Below, piece by piece: positions 25,801-35,119 of a stretch of DNA of 64,000 nucleotides. Below the pieces are notes generated by a model. That model had not been told where the DNA came from, did not search any database, and saw only the letters and a program-made list of their open reading frames with translations. The position numbers were made by a program, and so were the translations under genes. This DNA is from Elysia chlorotica (Eukaryota > Mollusca > Gastropoda > Plakobranchidae), in contig RQTK01000201.1 of the NCBI GenBank assembly GCA_003991915.1, positions 201,542 through 265,541 of the forward strand. The letters are read 5' to 3'. Numbering within the stretch: position 1 is the first letter of the stretch; every line of letters begins with the position of its first letter.

Positions 25801-26145
25801 AGATTTTACAATTCACAAAAGAAGGCATTAATCTGCAACTTGTTAATGTAACATAATTATGTAATTATGACATTTCATACATTTTTTAATTGTTCTCTGA
25901 GACGAAACACATGTTCAATTGATAAATGGAATTCTAATCATCAGATTGTTCAAGAGGCTCTTGACAAGGCTAGACAGGGAAGGACATGTGTGGTGATTGC
26001 CCATAGATTATCTACTGTCAAGAACGCAGACACCATCTGTGTTGTGAGCTCCGGGAAAGTCACAGAGGAGGGCACTCACACAGAGCTGATGAACAAACAA
26101 GGATTCTACTACAAACTTGTCAAAAAGTCCACAAGAAAAGAATAA
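2920..26145 (+). CDS. ABCB1: ABCB1-like full ABC transporter (P-glycoprotein/MDR), 26 coding exons
   Basis: ATP-driven plasma-membrane efflux pump of the ABCB1 family, which exports lipophilic toxins, drugs and lipids. The coding exons are 2920-3078, 4131-4354, 4970-5082, 5959-6130, 6620-6791, 7970-8094, 8527-8701, 9361-9474, 9807-9917, 10409-10534, 10919-11122, 11964-12134, 13484-13645, 14124-14148, 16420-16535, 16927-17076, 17246-17347, 17978-18055, 18587-18670, 20592-20795, 21255-21496, 21910-22069, 23561-23758, 24864-25070, 25469-25615 and 25945-26145. All junctions are GT-AG and phases agree, giving 1313 residues (human ABCB1 has 1280). The architecture is TMD1-NBD1-linker-TMD2-NBD2. NBD1 has Walker [10 protein letters not shown] (474-482), Q522, LSGGQ (578-582), catalytic E603 and H634. 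NBD2 has Walker A (1105-1113), Q1153, LSGGQ (1211-1215), E1236 and H1267. Both ATP sites therefore look catalytic. The first extracellular loop has NVS and NIT glycosylation sites. The chosen start gives MSGVELKN after a splice acceptor at 2878; that frame stays open upstream, so an earlier start is possible. Other full-length ABCB members are the main alternative name. Confidence 0.95.
4555..4905. repeat. Composite low-complexity block in ABCB1 intron 2
   Basis: In order, the block holds a GA array (about 4555-4604), a long G-run (about 4606-4645), an AAT array (about 4658-4705) and a GTT array (about 4750-4895). The intron's 3' splice site follows within 70 bases. The polyglutamine- and polyleucine-like frames here are artefacts of the repeats. 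Confidence 0.95.
5083..5958. other. ABCB1 intron 3
   Basis: AT-rich intronic sequence. I see no gene or repeat family in it. Confidence 0.6.
7304..7361. repeat. GC-rich GGCGAC repeat patch
   Basis: Two 22-base units beginning GGCGAC (7304-7325 and 7340-7361) each contain a second GGCGACTGT. The patch is strikingly GC-rich within an AT-rich intron, so it is probably a fragment of a transposable element or a former minisatellite. Confidence 0.5.
7437..7620 (-). mobile_element. Truncated copy of the TTAA element family
   Basis: The segment begins ACCTTCCCTGCCAC and continues with GGTGAAAAACACTCAGGCTG, then a CGTAATTCTTT motif and TTTTATGC with TGTGTTGTTC. This follows the end of the full element at 44175 base for base with some drift. 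Only about 185 bases of one end remain. The flanking tetranucleotide is TTTA rather than TTAA, so this copy is older or damaged. Strand is given relative to the copy at 19178. Confidence 0.7.
8702..9360. other. ABCB1 intron 7
   Basis: AT-rich intron. The only notable piece is a TACGAGGGCAGGCTG motif near 8956 that resembles the start of some mariner inverted repeats, but no partner end was found. Confidence 0.4.
12287..12315. repeat. (CAA)n microsatellite
   Basis: Short CAA array in the ABCB1 intron that precedes the exon at 13484. Confidence 0.9.
12541..12698. repeat. Small inverted-repeat segment with 17-bp palindrome
   Basis: GAAAAGTGGGACA near 12541 is mirrored by TGTCCCACTTCTTTT near 12684-12698. 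An exact palindrome, GTGGGACACTGTCCCAC, sits at 12548-12564. The segment is GC-rich relative to the intron. It may be a very short MITE or a recombination-made palindrome. No target duplication was identified. Confidence 0.4.
14124..14148 (+). CDS. ABCB1: 25-nt microexon in the ABCB1 linker
   Basis: A 25-base segment encoding SHSQEHNE plus one base lies between a TTTCTTTCTGCAG acceptor and a GTATGC donor. Its phase connects NBD1 (exon ending 13645) to the acidic linker exon at 16420. Skipping it would shift the frame. It sits in the poorly conserved linker, so its use is inferred from phase alone. Confidence 0.7.
14395..16110 (+). mobile_element. Decayed hAT transposon (ZMYM1-like/DUF4371 transposase)
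   Basis: Translated pieces match the hAT superfamily in the expected order. They are [18 protein letters not shown] (about 14940-15000), [16 protein letters not shown] and [14 protein letters not shown] (about 15040-15165), [20 protein letters not shown] (about 15310-15375) and [20 protein letters not shown] with QQKARKK (about 15745-15825). These correspond to the catalytic core and the C-terminal dimerisation region of ZMYM1-like transposases. The pieces lie in different frames with internal stops, so the copy is dead. Similar GC-rich GGGCCCC-containing motifs occur near both edges (about 14437 and 16056). Exact termini were not fixed. It lies wholly within the ABCB1 intron between 14148 and 16420. 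Confidence 0.8.
14910..14955 (+). repeat. 23-bp tandem duplication inside the hAT fossil
   Basis: AAAGTGTCGATTCCACCCCA (first 20 of 23 bases) occurs at 14910-14932 and again exactly at 14933-14955. The unit length is not a multiple of three, so the duplication itself breaks the transposase frame. Its exact identity says it is recent. Confidence 0.85.
17348..17977. other. ABCB1 intron 17
   Basis: AT-rich intron. No additional gene or recognised repeat is visible. Confidence 0.6.
19490..19892 (+). repeat. Purine-rich minisatellite-like core
   Basis: About 400 bases of almost pure G and A with recurring GGAGCAG and GGAAGAGG words end in a GA run. It forms the core of the TTAA element. A shorter purine tract at 20298-20398 is the equivalent in the duplicated half. 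Confidence 0.9.
20213..20297 (+). pseudogene. Partial duplicate of an ABCB1 exon
   Basis: These 85 bases repeat the first 86 bases of the functional exon at 20592-20795 (starting GTAACTGGTGTACGCC). The only difference is one missing G in the run of ATGGGC. The copy keeps its splice acceptor and 47 bases of adjoining intron, but it stops inside the exon at TTGGAA and runs straight into a purine tract, so the normal donor is absent. Inclusion in mRNA would shift the transporter's frame. It is a decoy exon produced by tandem duplication. Confidence 0.9.
20823..20862. repeat. (GACA)n microsatellite
   Basis: An interrupted CAGA tetranucleotide array just downstream of the exon ending at 20795. 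Confidence 0.85.
22070..23560. other. ABCB1 intron 22
   Basis: About 1.5 kb without coding signal. A near-palindromic AGCTGGTTTAACCAGCT lies near 22526. A slightly GC-richer stretch at about 22780-22960 is not recognised. Confidence 0.5.
23759..24863. other. ABCB1 intron 23
   Basis: About 1.1 kb of intron without a recognised element. Confidence 0.5.
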
Positions 26146-26389
26146 GAAATTGATGGAAAAAAATCCTTTAGTATTTGATCTTTCATGAAGTGAAAAACCA
26201 TTATCGATCAGCGTTAATAGTACATGGTCTTGGAAACATGTTTCAATTATGATTATGAACTTATTTTATGACGGTGGTTGAAAGTTGACAATCTTAAAAA
26301 TCAAAACTTTTAGTTTTTAAAGTAATACATGCATTGATTCTTTTCTACTTGTTTTATGAACAAAAAAGTAATAGAAATTATTGCCTTGA

Positions 26390-26395
26390 AATAAA
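26390..26395 (+). terminator. Candidate polyadenylation signal of the ABC transporter
   Basis: An AATAAA lies 245 bases after the TAA stop and is followed by T-rich sequence. It is the first canonical signal in the 3' flank. Later AATAAA copies exist, so a longer 3' UTR is possible. Confidence 0.5.
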
Positions 26396-27410
26396 CTTTT
26401 AACATTTAATTATACTTTCATATTTTATTCAACTTAAATTGTTAAAAGTATTTAAATTACAATATTTTACATGGTTTATCACTTAAGTATACAATATCTA
26501 AATTCTAAGATTATATGAACAATCTGATTTGTTATTCTAAGCCAACATGTTTAATAATTAAATGTGTGTTGCTAACTGCCGATGATAAAACATTCCAAAG
26601 CTTGTAATTTGATAAACACTTAAGACTTCTGAAATATGATTCATGTGCTTTTGTTATCAAATATGTGTTTGAAATTATATGTATGTGAAACTGAAATCCT
26701 GGAATCTTACCTAAGAACAACTAACATATATTGAAAGCTGTTCTATTTTTTTTAATATTCTTCAAGTGGAAGATATTTCCTTTTCTCTTGCAGTTAAGTT
26801 TTGTATGTGTGTGTTTTCAGTTAATTAGACTAAATCTCTTAAATATAAATTAATTTCTCTGTAAATCCTCTCAGAAGTACACCAGCTGATCTTGGAAATA
26901 TTTTTTAAAATTTCCATATGTGTTCCTTGATTATTAATGTCTTCTCATGAAATTTCATACAAAGGATGTTGCAGACAATAATGTAGTCTACCTGTGATTG
27001 GAAAATCTGCCCATAGTACATAAAATAAAAAAAATGATAAATGAAAAGCTCTCTCTTAATACATATGTATTTTGGAATATAAGTATAGAGGTTGTTTCAC
27101 AAAAGTGGCTACTTTTACTAAAATGGATGGATTGCAGAATAGTAAACGACATATTGGTACTAAACATAATTTTTTTTTATTTCTTCTGAGCTCTAGAAAA
27201 TATAAAAGTTGACATTACATGTATATACCATATAATTATTGTCATTTTAACACCTTCGAAGTTATTCAGGAGAAATGTATTAATAATAATCAATCGCCTC
27301 GCTTTTTGTACTTCCCCTTTCTGCTTCAATATTGCAATAGCTATGTCTCAAACACAGCAGCTTTTAAGTTTTGTCAACTTGAAATTACTGTGAACAAATC
27401 AAGTTCACTG

Positions 27411-27421
27411 TATTATTATTA

Positions 27422-27482
<61 letters not shown>

Positions 27483-27507
27483 ATGTATTATTACTATTAT
27501 TATTACT
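27411..27507. repeat. (ATT)n microsatellite
   Basis: A long ATT array with a few interruptions. The poly-Tyr and poly-Asn frames across it are artefacts. Confidence 0.95.
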
Positions 27508-30500
27508 TTTTTTGTTATTCTGACAAATAACAATACCCACGTATGAATCTCCAATATTGTATTTCGTTCCCCTTATCATTTGATGACAGATGGACAAGAA
27601 ACTACACATATAAGTTCCTTTATTAAAGCTATAATATCAGACACCAATTTTCATGGAGTATAGAGTAGTCCTTTTCATTGCCTGATAAAACATACAGGAA
27701 TTTAGTGAAGTCTGTGATGTGAAAAAGATAGCCAATTAAATAAAAAAAACAACAACAAAAAACAACAATGCTCTTCTGATTTTATGTCTACAACAATCTT
27801 TTTAAAATTTATTTAGACATACACATTTCCAGTATTAGCCGTCAAGCAATCCAAAGATTAAAAAGACAAGTTGTATGTTAAGACAAAACTTGTTATTTGG
27901 TAAATTTAAGATGATTTGTATTTTTGTAAAGCATTTTTTTTCTAAAAGATAAAAAATGTGTGCCTTTGATTTAGAGGATCATATTTTAATCCAATTGTTT
28001 TAAATATTGCCTTACAGTACATAAATATAATTCCATGGTAAAACTCTTCAACAACATTCCATAATTAATCTTTCTCTCCTTTCATAACCCTAAAAATGTT
28101 TTAACGTTGTAGAAACACTTGATTGAGAATCTACTTTCAAATTGTTACATGGTGTAAGTTGTTGGATTTTCTGCACGAATATGATTGTGAATAAAAATGA
28201 TTTTGTTGACCAAATTTTACACGTGAAACTATAATGGAGATACAATTTAACCTGCCTGTTACATATTTTGCTTTCTTTCTTTGTGTGTTAATTGTATTGA
28301 TGACCATGATATTTATTCAAATTTTCAACTTTGTACGTTATTTGTAAAAACAACACTGTTTGGTGCTCATGGATAGGTAACATTTGATTTTATAGAAAAA
28401 TGTTACTAAATCTATGGACACTAATTTTTTTGTTTTTTTCTTATTTTTTTTTTGGCTCATAGTTTCATTCAGGCGTACTATAGCCCATATTGTTATGTTT
28501 TATATGATAATTATGTATTAAAAACTATATAGGTTTATGAATGCATATATTCATTTAATATATAGACAGCAATCAGTACTACCAGGTAAATGATAGTCAT
28601 ATTTTTGATAATTATTTACCGTAGCTTATTGAGATTGAAAAACAATTTTTTTAAAAATATAAAAACGAATAAATCTAAGAGCATTGCTGTCCGGATGTAT
28701 TCTCTTTTATCAGTGTTCTTTTCGAACCTAGGTAGGTCTATAGGTCGAATTTTCCGACAGATTATTATAGAGTCAGTTTGGTTAATAATTTAAACTCATC
28801 CCTCTCTTTTCTATTCCACCTCTCTGCTTTTTTTAAATTTCCTATTATAATAAATGAAACAATTCAGGGAGATCATGTTGGTGGAGTTTACCTCTATTAG
28901 ATAACTGAGCATCATATTCAGAAATATAATGTATTACTGATTTAAACAAGCAAAAAGAATCAAAGGTGTCAACATTTAAAACATAAAAAAAAAAAAATCA
29001 AGTTATGATATTTACAATTCATTGACTATTAAGACTTAATAATTTTTGGAAAGTTTTTGTGTCATTCACTCGTATATTAGCTAATGTTTCCAATATCAAT
29101 ACCCTCGAGTACTTTAATGTGAGCAAATCAAGCTCTCTGTTTTATATACTCGTAGATATTGTTCTTTAATTGTTTGATATTAGTTTTCCTTTCTGAAGAT
29201 CTGATTTGTAGTTATAAAAGCTTGTTTTCTTAATCATTTTGTTCTTGTTTTAATGTAAGTTATCTTTAGCTTTCATAATGTACATGAATTATCTATCTCA
29301 ATCTGTATCACTATCACAATTTTCCCTCCAAATATTCTTTTATACTTATAATAGTTTAAACTTTATATTTGTCAACTATAATTAATTTACTGAGGACTGT
29401 ATACCTTAATAGGTACTCTTCTTTTCATTCCCATGTCATTTTTTGTAAAATCTCATACATTAAGCTAAATTTAAGTTAAAATTAAGCTATTTTATTTTTT
29501 GCAATTTACCATATTATTAATAAGATCAGATTTCCACTTGAAAACTTGGAAGAGCATTCTCAGCATTGATTTGTATTTTAGAGCAAGATTGCAATCCAAA
29601 CAAAATATTCATTATGGTAAGTAGAAATGTACCTTGTATGATGATCAGTATAAATCCAAATGAACTAATTGAAATGTGTATGCATGTAAATCTAATTAAA
29701 TATGCTGTCTTCACTGTCTTCAATGTAAACCTTTGTAGTGTTTTCTGTTGTTATGTAACTTTATAAAATGTGCCAAATAAAAAGCTAGTATGCTATATTT
29801 ATGTGTTTCTTATATCTTTAACGTATTCTTAGAGGCAATTATTATTTGCATTAATTGAATTCATAATTTGACTTAGATTCATTTGATCTTGATACGTTTA
29901 TAATTATATTTTGTATGTTAAATGTTATTCATCATAGTTAAACAATATGCATGCTAAAGTTTGAGATATAAATGGAATTAAAAACACCTGACTATAATTC
30001 ACTCCATACACAAATTATATGATATAGAAAATATTCACTTAAATATTTTGTTTAGTTTGTGTAAAGGACAAGGCATGTAATGGTTGCCTGGAAAAAAAAA
30101 AAAGTTTAAATTTAAAGTCTACATCATTACACTTACAGGTAGATACTGCAGGATGAAGCATGATCAGCATTTGATGAGTTTTAAGACATTCAATAAAGTA
30201 AAAATCGTAATAAGGAGATTTCTTGTTTCCGTTATATCTCTCTGACAGCAATGGTTCTTATTCCCAAAAATAAGACTCAAAGATTTTGTTTTTAAAACAA
30301 TGTTAGTGTTTGGACGCAAGCCAGCAGACTCTATCTAGATCTATTCTTTCACATACCACGTGTCTTCTTGTTCCTGTTTGTTTTACTATTTACCAGAGTA
30401 GCAAGTAACATATTATAGCTCACTACCTTGATAAAATTTACGAGTTTTTTTAAGAGGGTAAAAATAAATGGTATTATTCAATTGTATAGACCCAAGTCTA

Positions 30501-30623
30501 CAGCGAATTAGCGACTATTACTAGGGATGGACTTGACTGTTCCACCATCTAGAGCATTGCACTATGCAGCTTTGTTCACTTTGATAATAGAACAAGAGTT
30601 AGGTGCCTGTTGGGGAAGGAGGG

Positions 30624-30715
30624 GTTATCACTAATGTCACTTTTGTCAGCGACAGCAAGGGAAAGGTGGAGTTATCACTTAAGTCATTTTTGTCAGTAAC
30701 AGCAAGGGGAAAGTA
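30624..30715. repeat. 46-bp imperfect tandem duplication
   Basis: GTTATCACTAATGTCACTTT at 30624 is repeated with a few changes at 30670, and both copies end in a CAGCAAGGG-rich segment. There are two units only. Confidence 0.7.
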
Positions 30716-31089
30716 TGGCGAGAGTAGCTTGACTAGAAATATTACATGCAAGCAAATTTTCTATACCCTTTTCTACTTAAAACTTGATACCTTTGTCATG
30801 CATTTTTAGTCTGCTTTCTACGATCCTACCATTTATTTTAAAGTGGATAAACTGTTTCACAATTCTGAGCGCTGACAATCCTTAATGAATAAAGAGTAAA
30901 AACGTTTATCTTCATATAACATATAAACTAAAGAAAAAGAGAGGTAACATGCACATATCACAACTTTTTAGGGTTTAAAAAAAAATGCTTGTGCTGATTA
31001 TAAACATCTTTTCATTCAAAGCAAATTTTATAAACAACTAATCTTTAATTAAAAATAAAACAAAAACAAAAAGGTTAACGATTTTATCT

Positions 31090-34000
31090 TTTATTCACCT
31101 GATACAATTTATTTCTCTAAGGTGATATTAAGGAGCTAGAAGTAAATGTAAAACAATATTATCTGAACTCCAAAAGACATTGGTAACAAAGTACTAATAC
31201 ATATGAACATGTAAAAAAAAAAAAAAACTACGAAAAAAAAAGACGAATATAAAGCAAGAAGTTCAAAGCCTCAATAATTGAATGGAATATCTTTTTTCAT
31301 ATGGCATACAAGAATTATCCAAGTAGTAATATAGTAATAAAAATAACAATAATAACCTCTCTTGATAAGTGAAATACGAAGTGCAAATATTTTTTTGCTC
31401 AATAGATGTGTTAACACTTTATTTCAAAGAGAAATTGCTATCCACCATTTAGGTGAAAACCCTCCGCAGTCAAGAGCTTTTAATACTTTGCAAAAAGAGT
31501 TCGCCTATACTTATAATAGAGCATTTGGTAACCATGAGTTAGGGCCTGGATTTTTCTTTGCAAACTGTATGATGAGGTAGGTTGAGTCAGTTGAAATTGG
31601 CAAACTTTACATACTGTTACTTCACCTCAACATTAGAGCTGCTTATATCATTCTGGGTTGACACAGGGCATCCAGAAAAATGTCTTTTTACGCTGATGAT
31701 TAAACCAACCACACTAAAAGGTGCCTAAACCACCAACAGCAGCATCACATCTGTATGTCATGCTAAAAGCTTAAATTTTTGTCTGTGACTTACAGCCCTC
31801 TTGATATAATTATTTACAATGCTGCAATAATCAATTCCACATATCCAAGGTAATAAGGGGAAAAAAGGGACAAATGCTGGTTATGCAATCACAACCTGAC
31901 TGTGACACATTCAGTCCCAGAATGCCCGTCCATAATATCTTGAGTAAAGTAGTATATATATAAAACGATGAATGAATAAATGTATGAAGAGATGAGCAGA
32001 GTACATGTTTATTGAAAACTCTTCATGTTTGTAAGATTGTGGGGTGTTGCTGTGTACAATCAATATTACCATAAGCTCCCTCGTTTACCAGGGCGGGTAT
32101 CTGGTCAGCCAGCAGAGAGAAGCTATGTCAAGTTGATACCCACATCAACACCCAGCCTGTTGGGGCTAGGCAGTGTTCAAAATGACACCGCCAAGCTCGT
32201 ATGTAAAAGGCTAGGATGGTATGGGCTAGGCTGAACAGTTTTTTCTTTCCTTTTTATGGAAAGCTCGCACAAAAAACGTGATACTGGTTAATATAACATG
32301 TTACAAAAACTTGTTATTTCACACAAAAAGATAAAAAGACTAGTAGCTAAGAGAAAGACAAAGGCACACACAAGAGAAAAAAATGGAAAAATATGTCACT
32401 AACGACACTACATGCATTTGTATAAGAAATATTTTGTTTACAAAATTAATACAATGTAACTTGCAATTAATAGAAATGGAATTAATAAAAATAATGAGCA
32501 TATTCCATTACTGAAATTGAAAAAATAATAAAAAAAAAAAGATTATATTTGAGATAACAATAAAATGTTAGAAGCTTGTACAAAGCTTTCTCTTTTCTTC
32601 TTCATTAAAAAAAGCAAGCAGAAAATTGAAATCCTCAAGAAAAAAAGACAGCTTCACAACATAACACATTATATTGTTTAATAGAGGAAAAGGGGCCTTA
32701 TATTTCTTGGTATTAAACATTCTTTTCTAGGGCTTAGCATTCAAATTACGACTGTATAAGTGAGACTAGTTCCAAGTTGTTTTTTTTTTTTAAACTAAGA
32801 TCACAATCGTGGCCAACTGATTTCAATAACTGAAATCATTTCTATAGTGGAGTATAATGTGTTTTGGCACAGGGTGCTTCAAACTCATACATGTTTGAAG
32901 CTAAAATATCAAATCTATTAAGCAGTAAAAGTAATCAAATCAAAGAGACTGATTCCATTGGCAAAAATATTTAAGAATGCACGCCCATGCTTTTAAAGAT
33001 AAAGGAAAAAATATACAGATTTCCCTGATGGAAATAAAAAGATAAGCATTAAAGCTAAAAACAAGAGACAGCTAAGTCAAAGTTAAATACAAAAAAAGTA
33101 GAATCAAGTACATAATGTGTAATAAGTTTGGAAATTAAATACATGTATTCAACTTTTTAGTCAGGAAAAAAAAAAGGTTCAGGTATTTGATTATAATAAT
33201 TGTCTCATTTACCGAGAAGCGTCAGAATTACCAGACTACATAAGACAAAAAGTGGACAAAACTCCACGGTGAGTTCACATGTCTGACTTTGAATATTAAC
33301 TGTGTAGTAAACATTAAAGACCAAAATTAAAATTATTTTTTAAGGTGTTTCTACCATAAGGCACAGAAAAAGTATACATCAATAATGGGACAACAAAAAT
33401 ACCTGCAAGTTTCTACTTTTTCTCAAACCATGATTCTAACGTATAATGCACCGAATGATAAAACAATACACAATTGTAACACAGTCTAGATGGATTTTAA
33501 AGAATGAAAGACATTGTTCTCTGCATAATTCATATCACAAATTTGCAAAATGAAACCACAAAAGCATATTTCTTAGAATCCCAAAGCACTGTTTTGTTAC
33601 TGAATCATAAGCTGTGCATTTGGAACCATTCAGACAAAACAATAAACCAGTATACAATTGCCCTTTCTAATTTCTAGCAGATAAAATAACCTATCCTCTA
33701 CCCCAAATAAAATAAACTATACTTCCAAAAAGTGATCTGAATAGGAAAGCTACGTGTAGGATGTCTCTGTTTTCATTCTACTTTGCAAAACTGCACATTA
33801 AAATATTTTGGAATTCTCTCCATAGCAAAGAAAGCTGTAATGTCACGCACCTTTCAAAGGAAAGTAAAAAAGGATGGCTATAAAATTATGAGATACTTCC
33901 AAACCAAAGAAACTTATAATTACTTGAAAATAAAAAGCAAGGCCACTTTTCTCACTTCTAGTGTAACCCAGTTTGCCTAATTAGTCCTGTACACTAAAGA

Positions 34001-35119
34001 GAATAAATAATTTGAACTTACATTACTAGATGACAGGAAAATGTACTAAAAACTTTCTAAATCAGTGTTACAAACAAGAATATAAACTTTCACTTAAGGA
34101 TTCACAATAATGTTTGGAATTCACCCTTGATAACTAAACTTTCTTTTAAGAAAGACATTTTTTTTTAGCTGTTATTGAAAGCAAATTTTCTGACTATGAC
34201 AAGATAAGTTTTTATTGAGAGCCATCACTAGGTTAAAAGAAATCTAAAAAAAAAATTAGCATAGTGAACTTTTTACTTGAAGCAGTAGAGGCTCATACCA
34301 AAATGTGTGTCCTTCTAGTTGGGTGTTCATTTTTACATGAAAATTGTTTCTATCAATACATTGTTGTACTCAAAAGGCTTAGGAACTGGATTGTTCTTTA
34401 ACTCAGCAAGTCAAACTCTTAGGCCTGTAATTACAGTCATAGAAATATCCAAGGAATTTACATTATAAGTCATCAGTTATTTTTTTCACTCTTAACAAAT
34501 ACTGGGATATGCCATATTTGAAAATATTTGCAGGAGAGGCTCAATTTTAGCTCTTTTTCTAAAAAAAATAATAATTATGGTTTAAATTTTATTTGACTCT
34601 AACCCCAGTTTTAATTATTATATTTTTATGATATGATAGAGAGGAAAAAAAACAACAGGGAAATAATTTGCTTATTTTGGGCCCTTGTAAGCTTGTGCTA
34701 GTATGAGTTTAAAGAAAATTAAAATAATTCATTAAAAACATTGAAAATTTTGATTTTCCTTTAGAAAGACTCCAATATTTCAGACTAAGCACGATGTCCA
34801 TGTGCCTTGCACTAGCTATTTGCAAATTATAAAATAAGACCTCTTTCAATTTCAATAAAAACAAAAGTCATTTATCTAAATTCTCTTTAAAACAGACATT
34901 TCAAATAAATCACAAACGTGAATTATAATGTTAAAGATTATTAGCTGCAAAAGAAGGAAAAAAAGAAAAAAAAAACTAAGCTGAAAACTTCAGTTACACA
35001 AAAATAATGACAAATATCCTTACATTTTCATAAAGCCATTCAATTTAGAATTATATGTTGGATTTACAGCACATAAAAAAAAAATTAACACAAATCATTA
35101 TCGCCATTCATATTAACGG
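31090..35119 (-). other. Probable 3' UTR and flank of the PGC-1 family gene
   Basis: This follows the stop codon of the minus-strand gene. No coding domain is visible. Minus-strand AATAAA hexamers occur at several places, including 34210, 32008-32013 and 31090-31095. A GC-richer stretch at about 32025-32235 stands out but was not identified. How much of this is transcribed cannot be told from sequence. Confidence 0.4.
32008..32013 (-). terminator. Candidate polyadenylation signal, minus strand
   Basis: TTTATT on the plus strand is AATAAA on the minus strand, about 3.1 kb past the stop of the PGC-1 family gene. It is one of several possible signals. Confidence 0.25.

Larger units (their letters stand above)
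26400..31000. other. Gene-poor AT-rich region
   Basis: No open frame here has a recognisable domain or convincing splice context. The sequence is AT-rich with short A and T runs. Parts may be an extended 3' UTR of the upstream gene. Confidence 0.5.

Noticed and set aside
27219-27609. Poly-Tyr and poly-Asn frames on both strands
   Set aside because: Artefacts of the ATT microsatellite.
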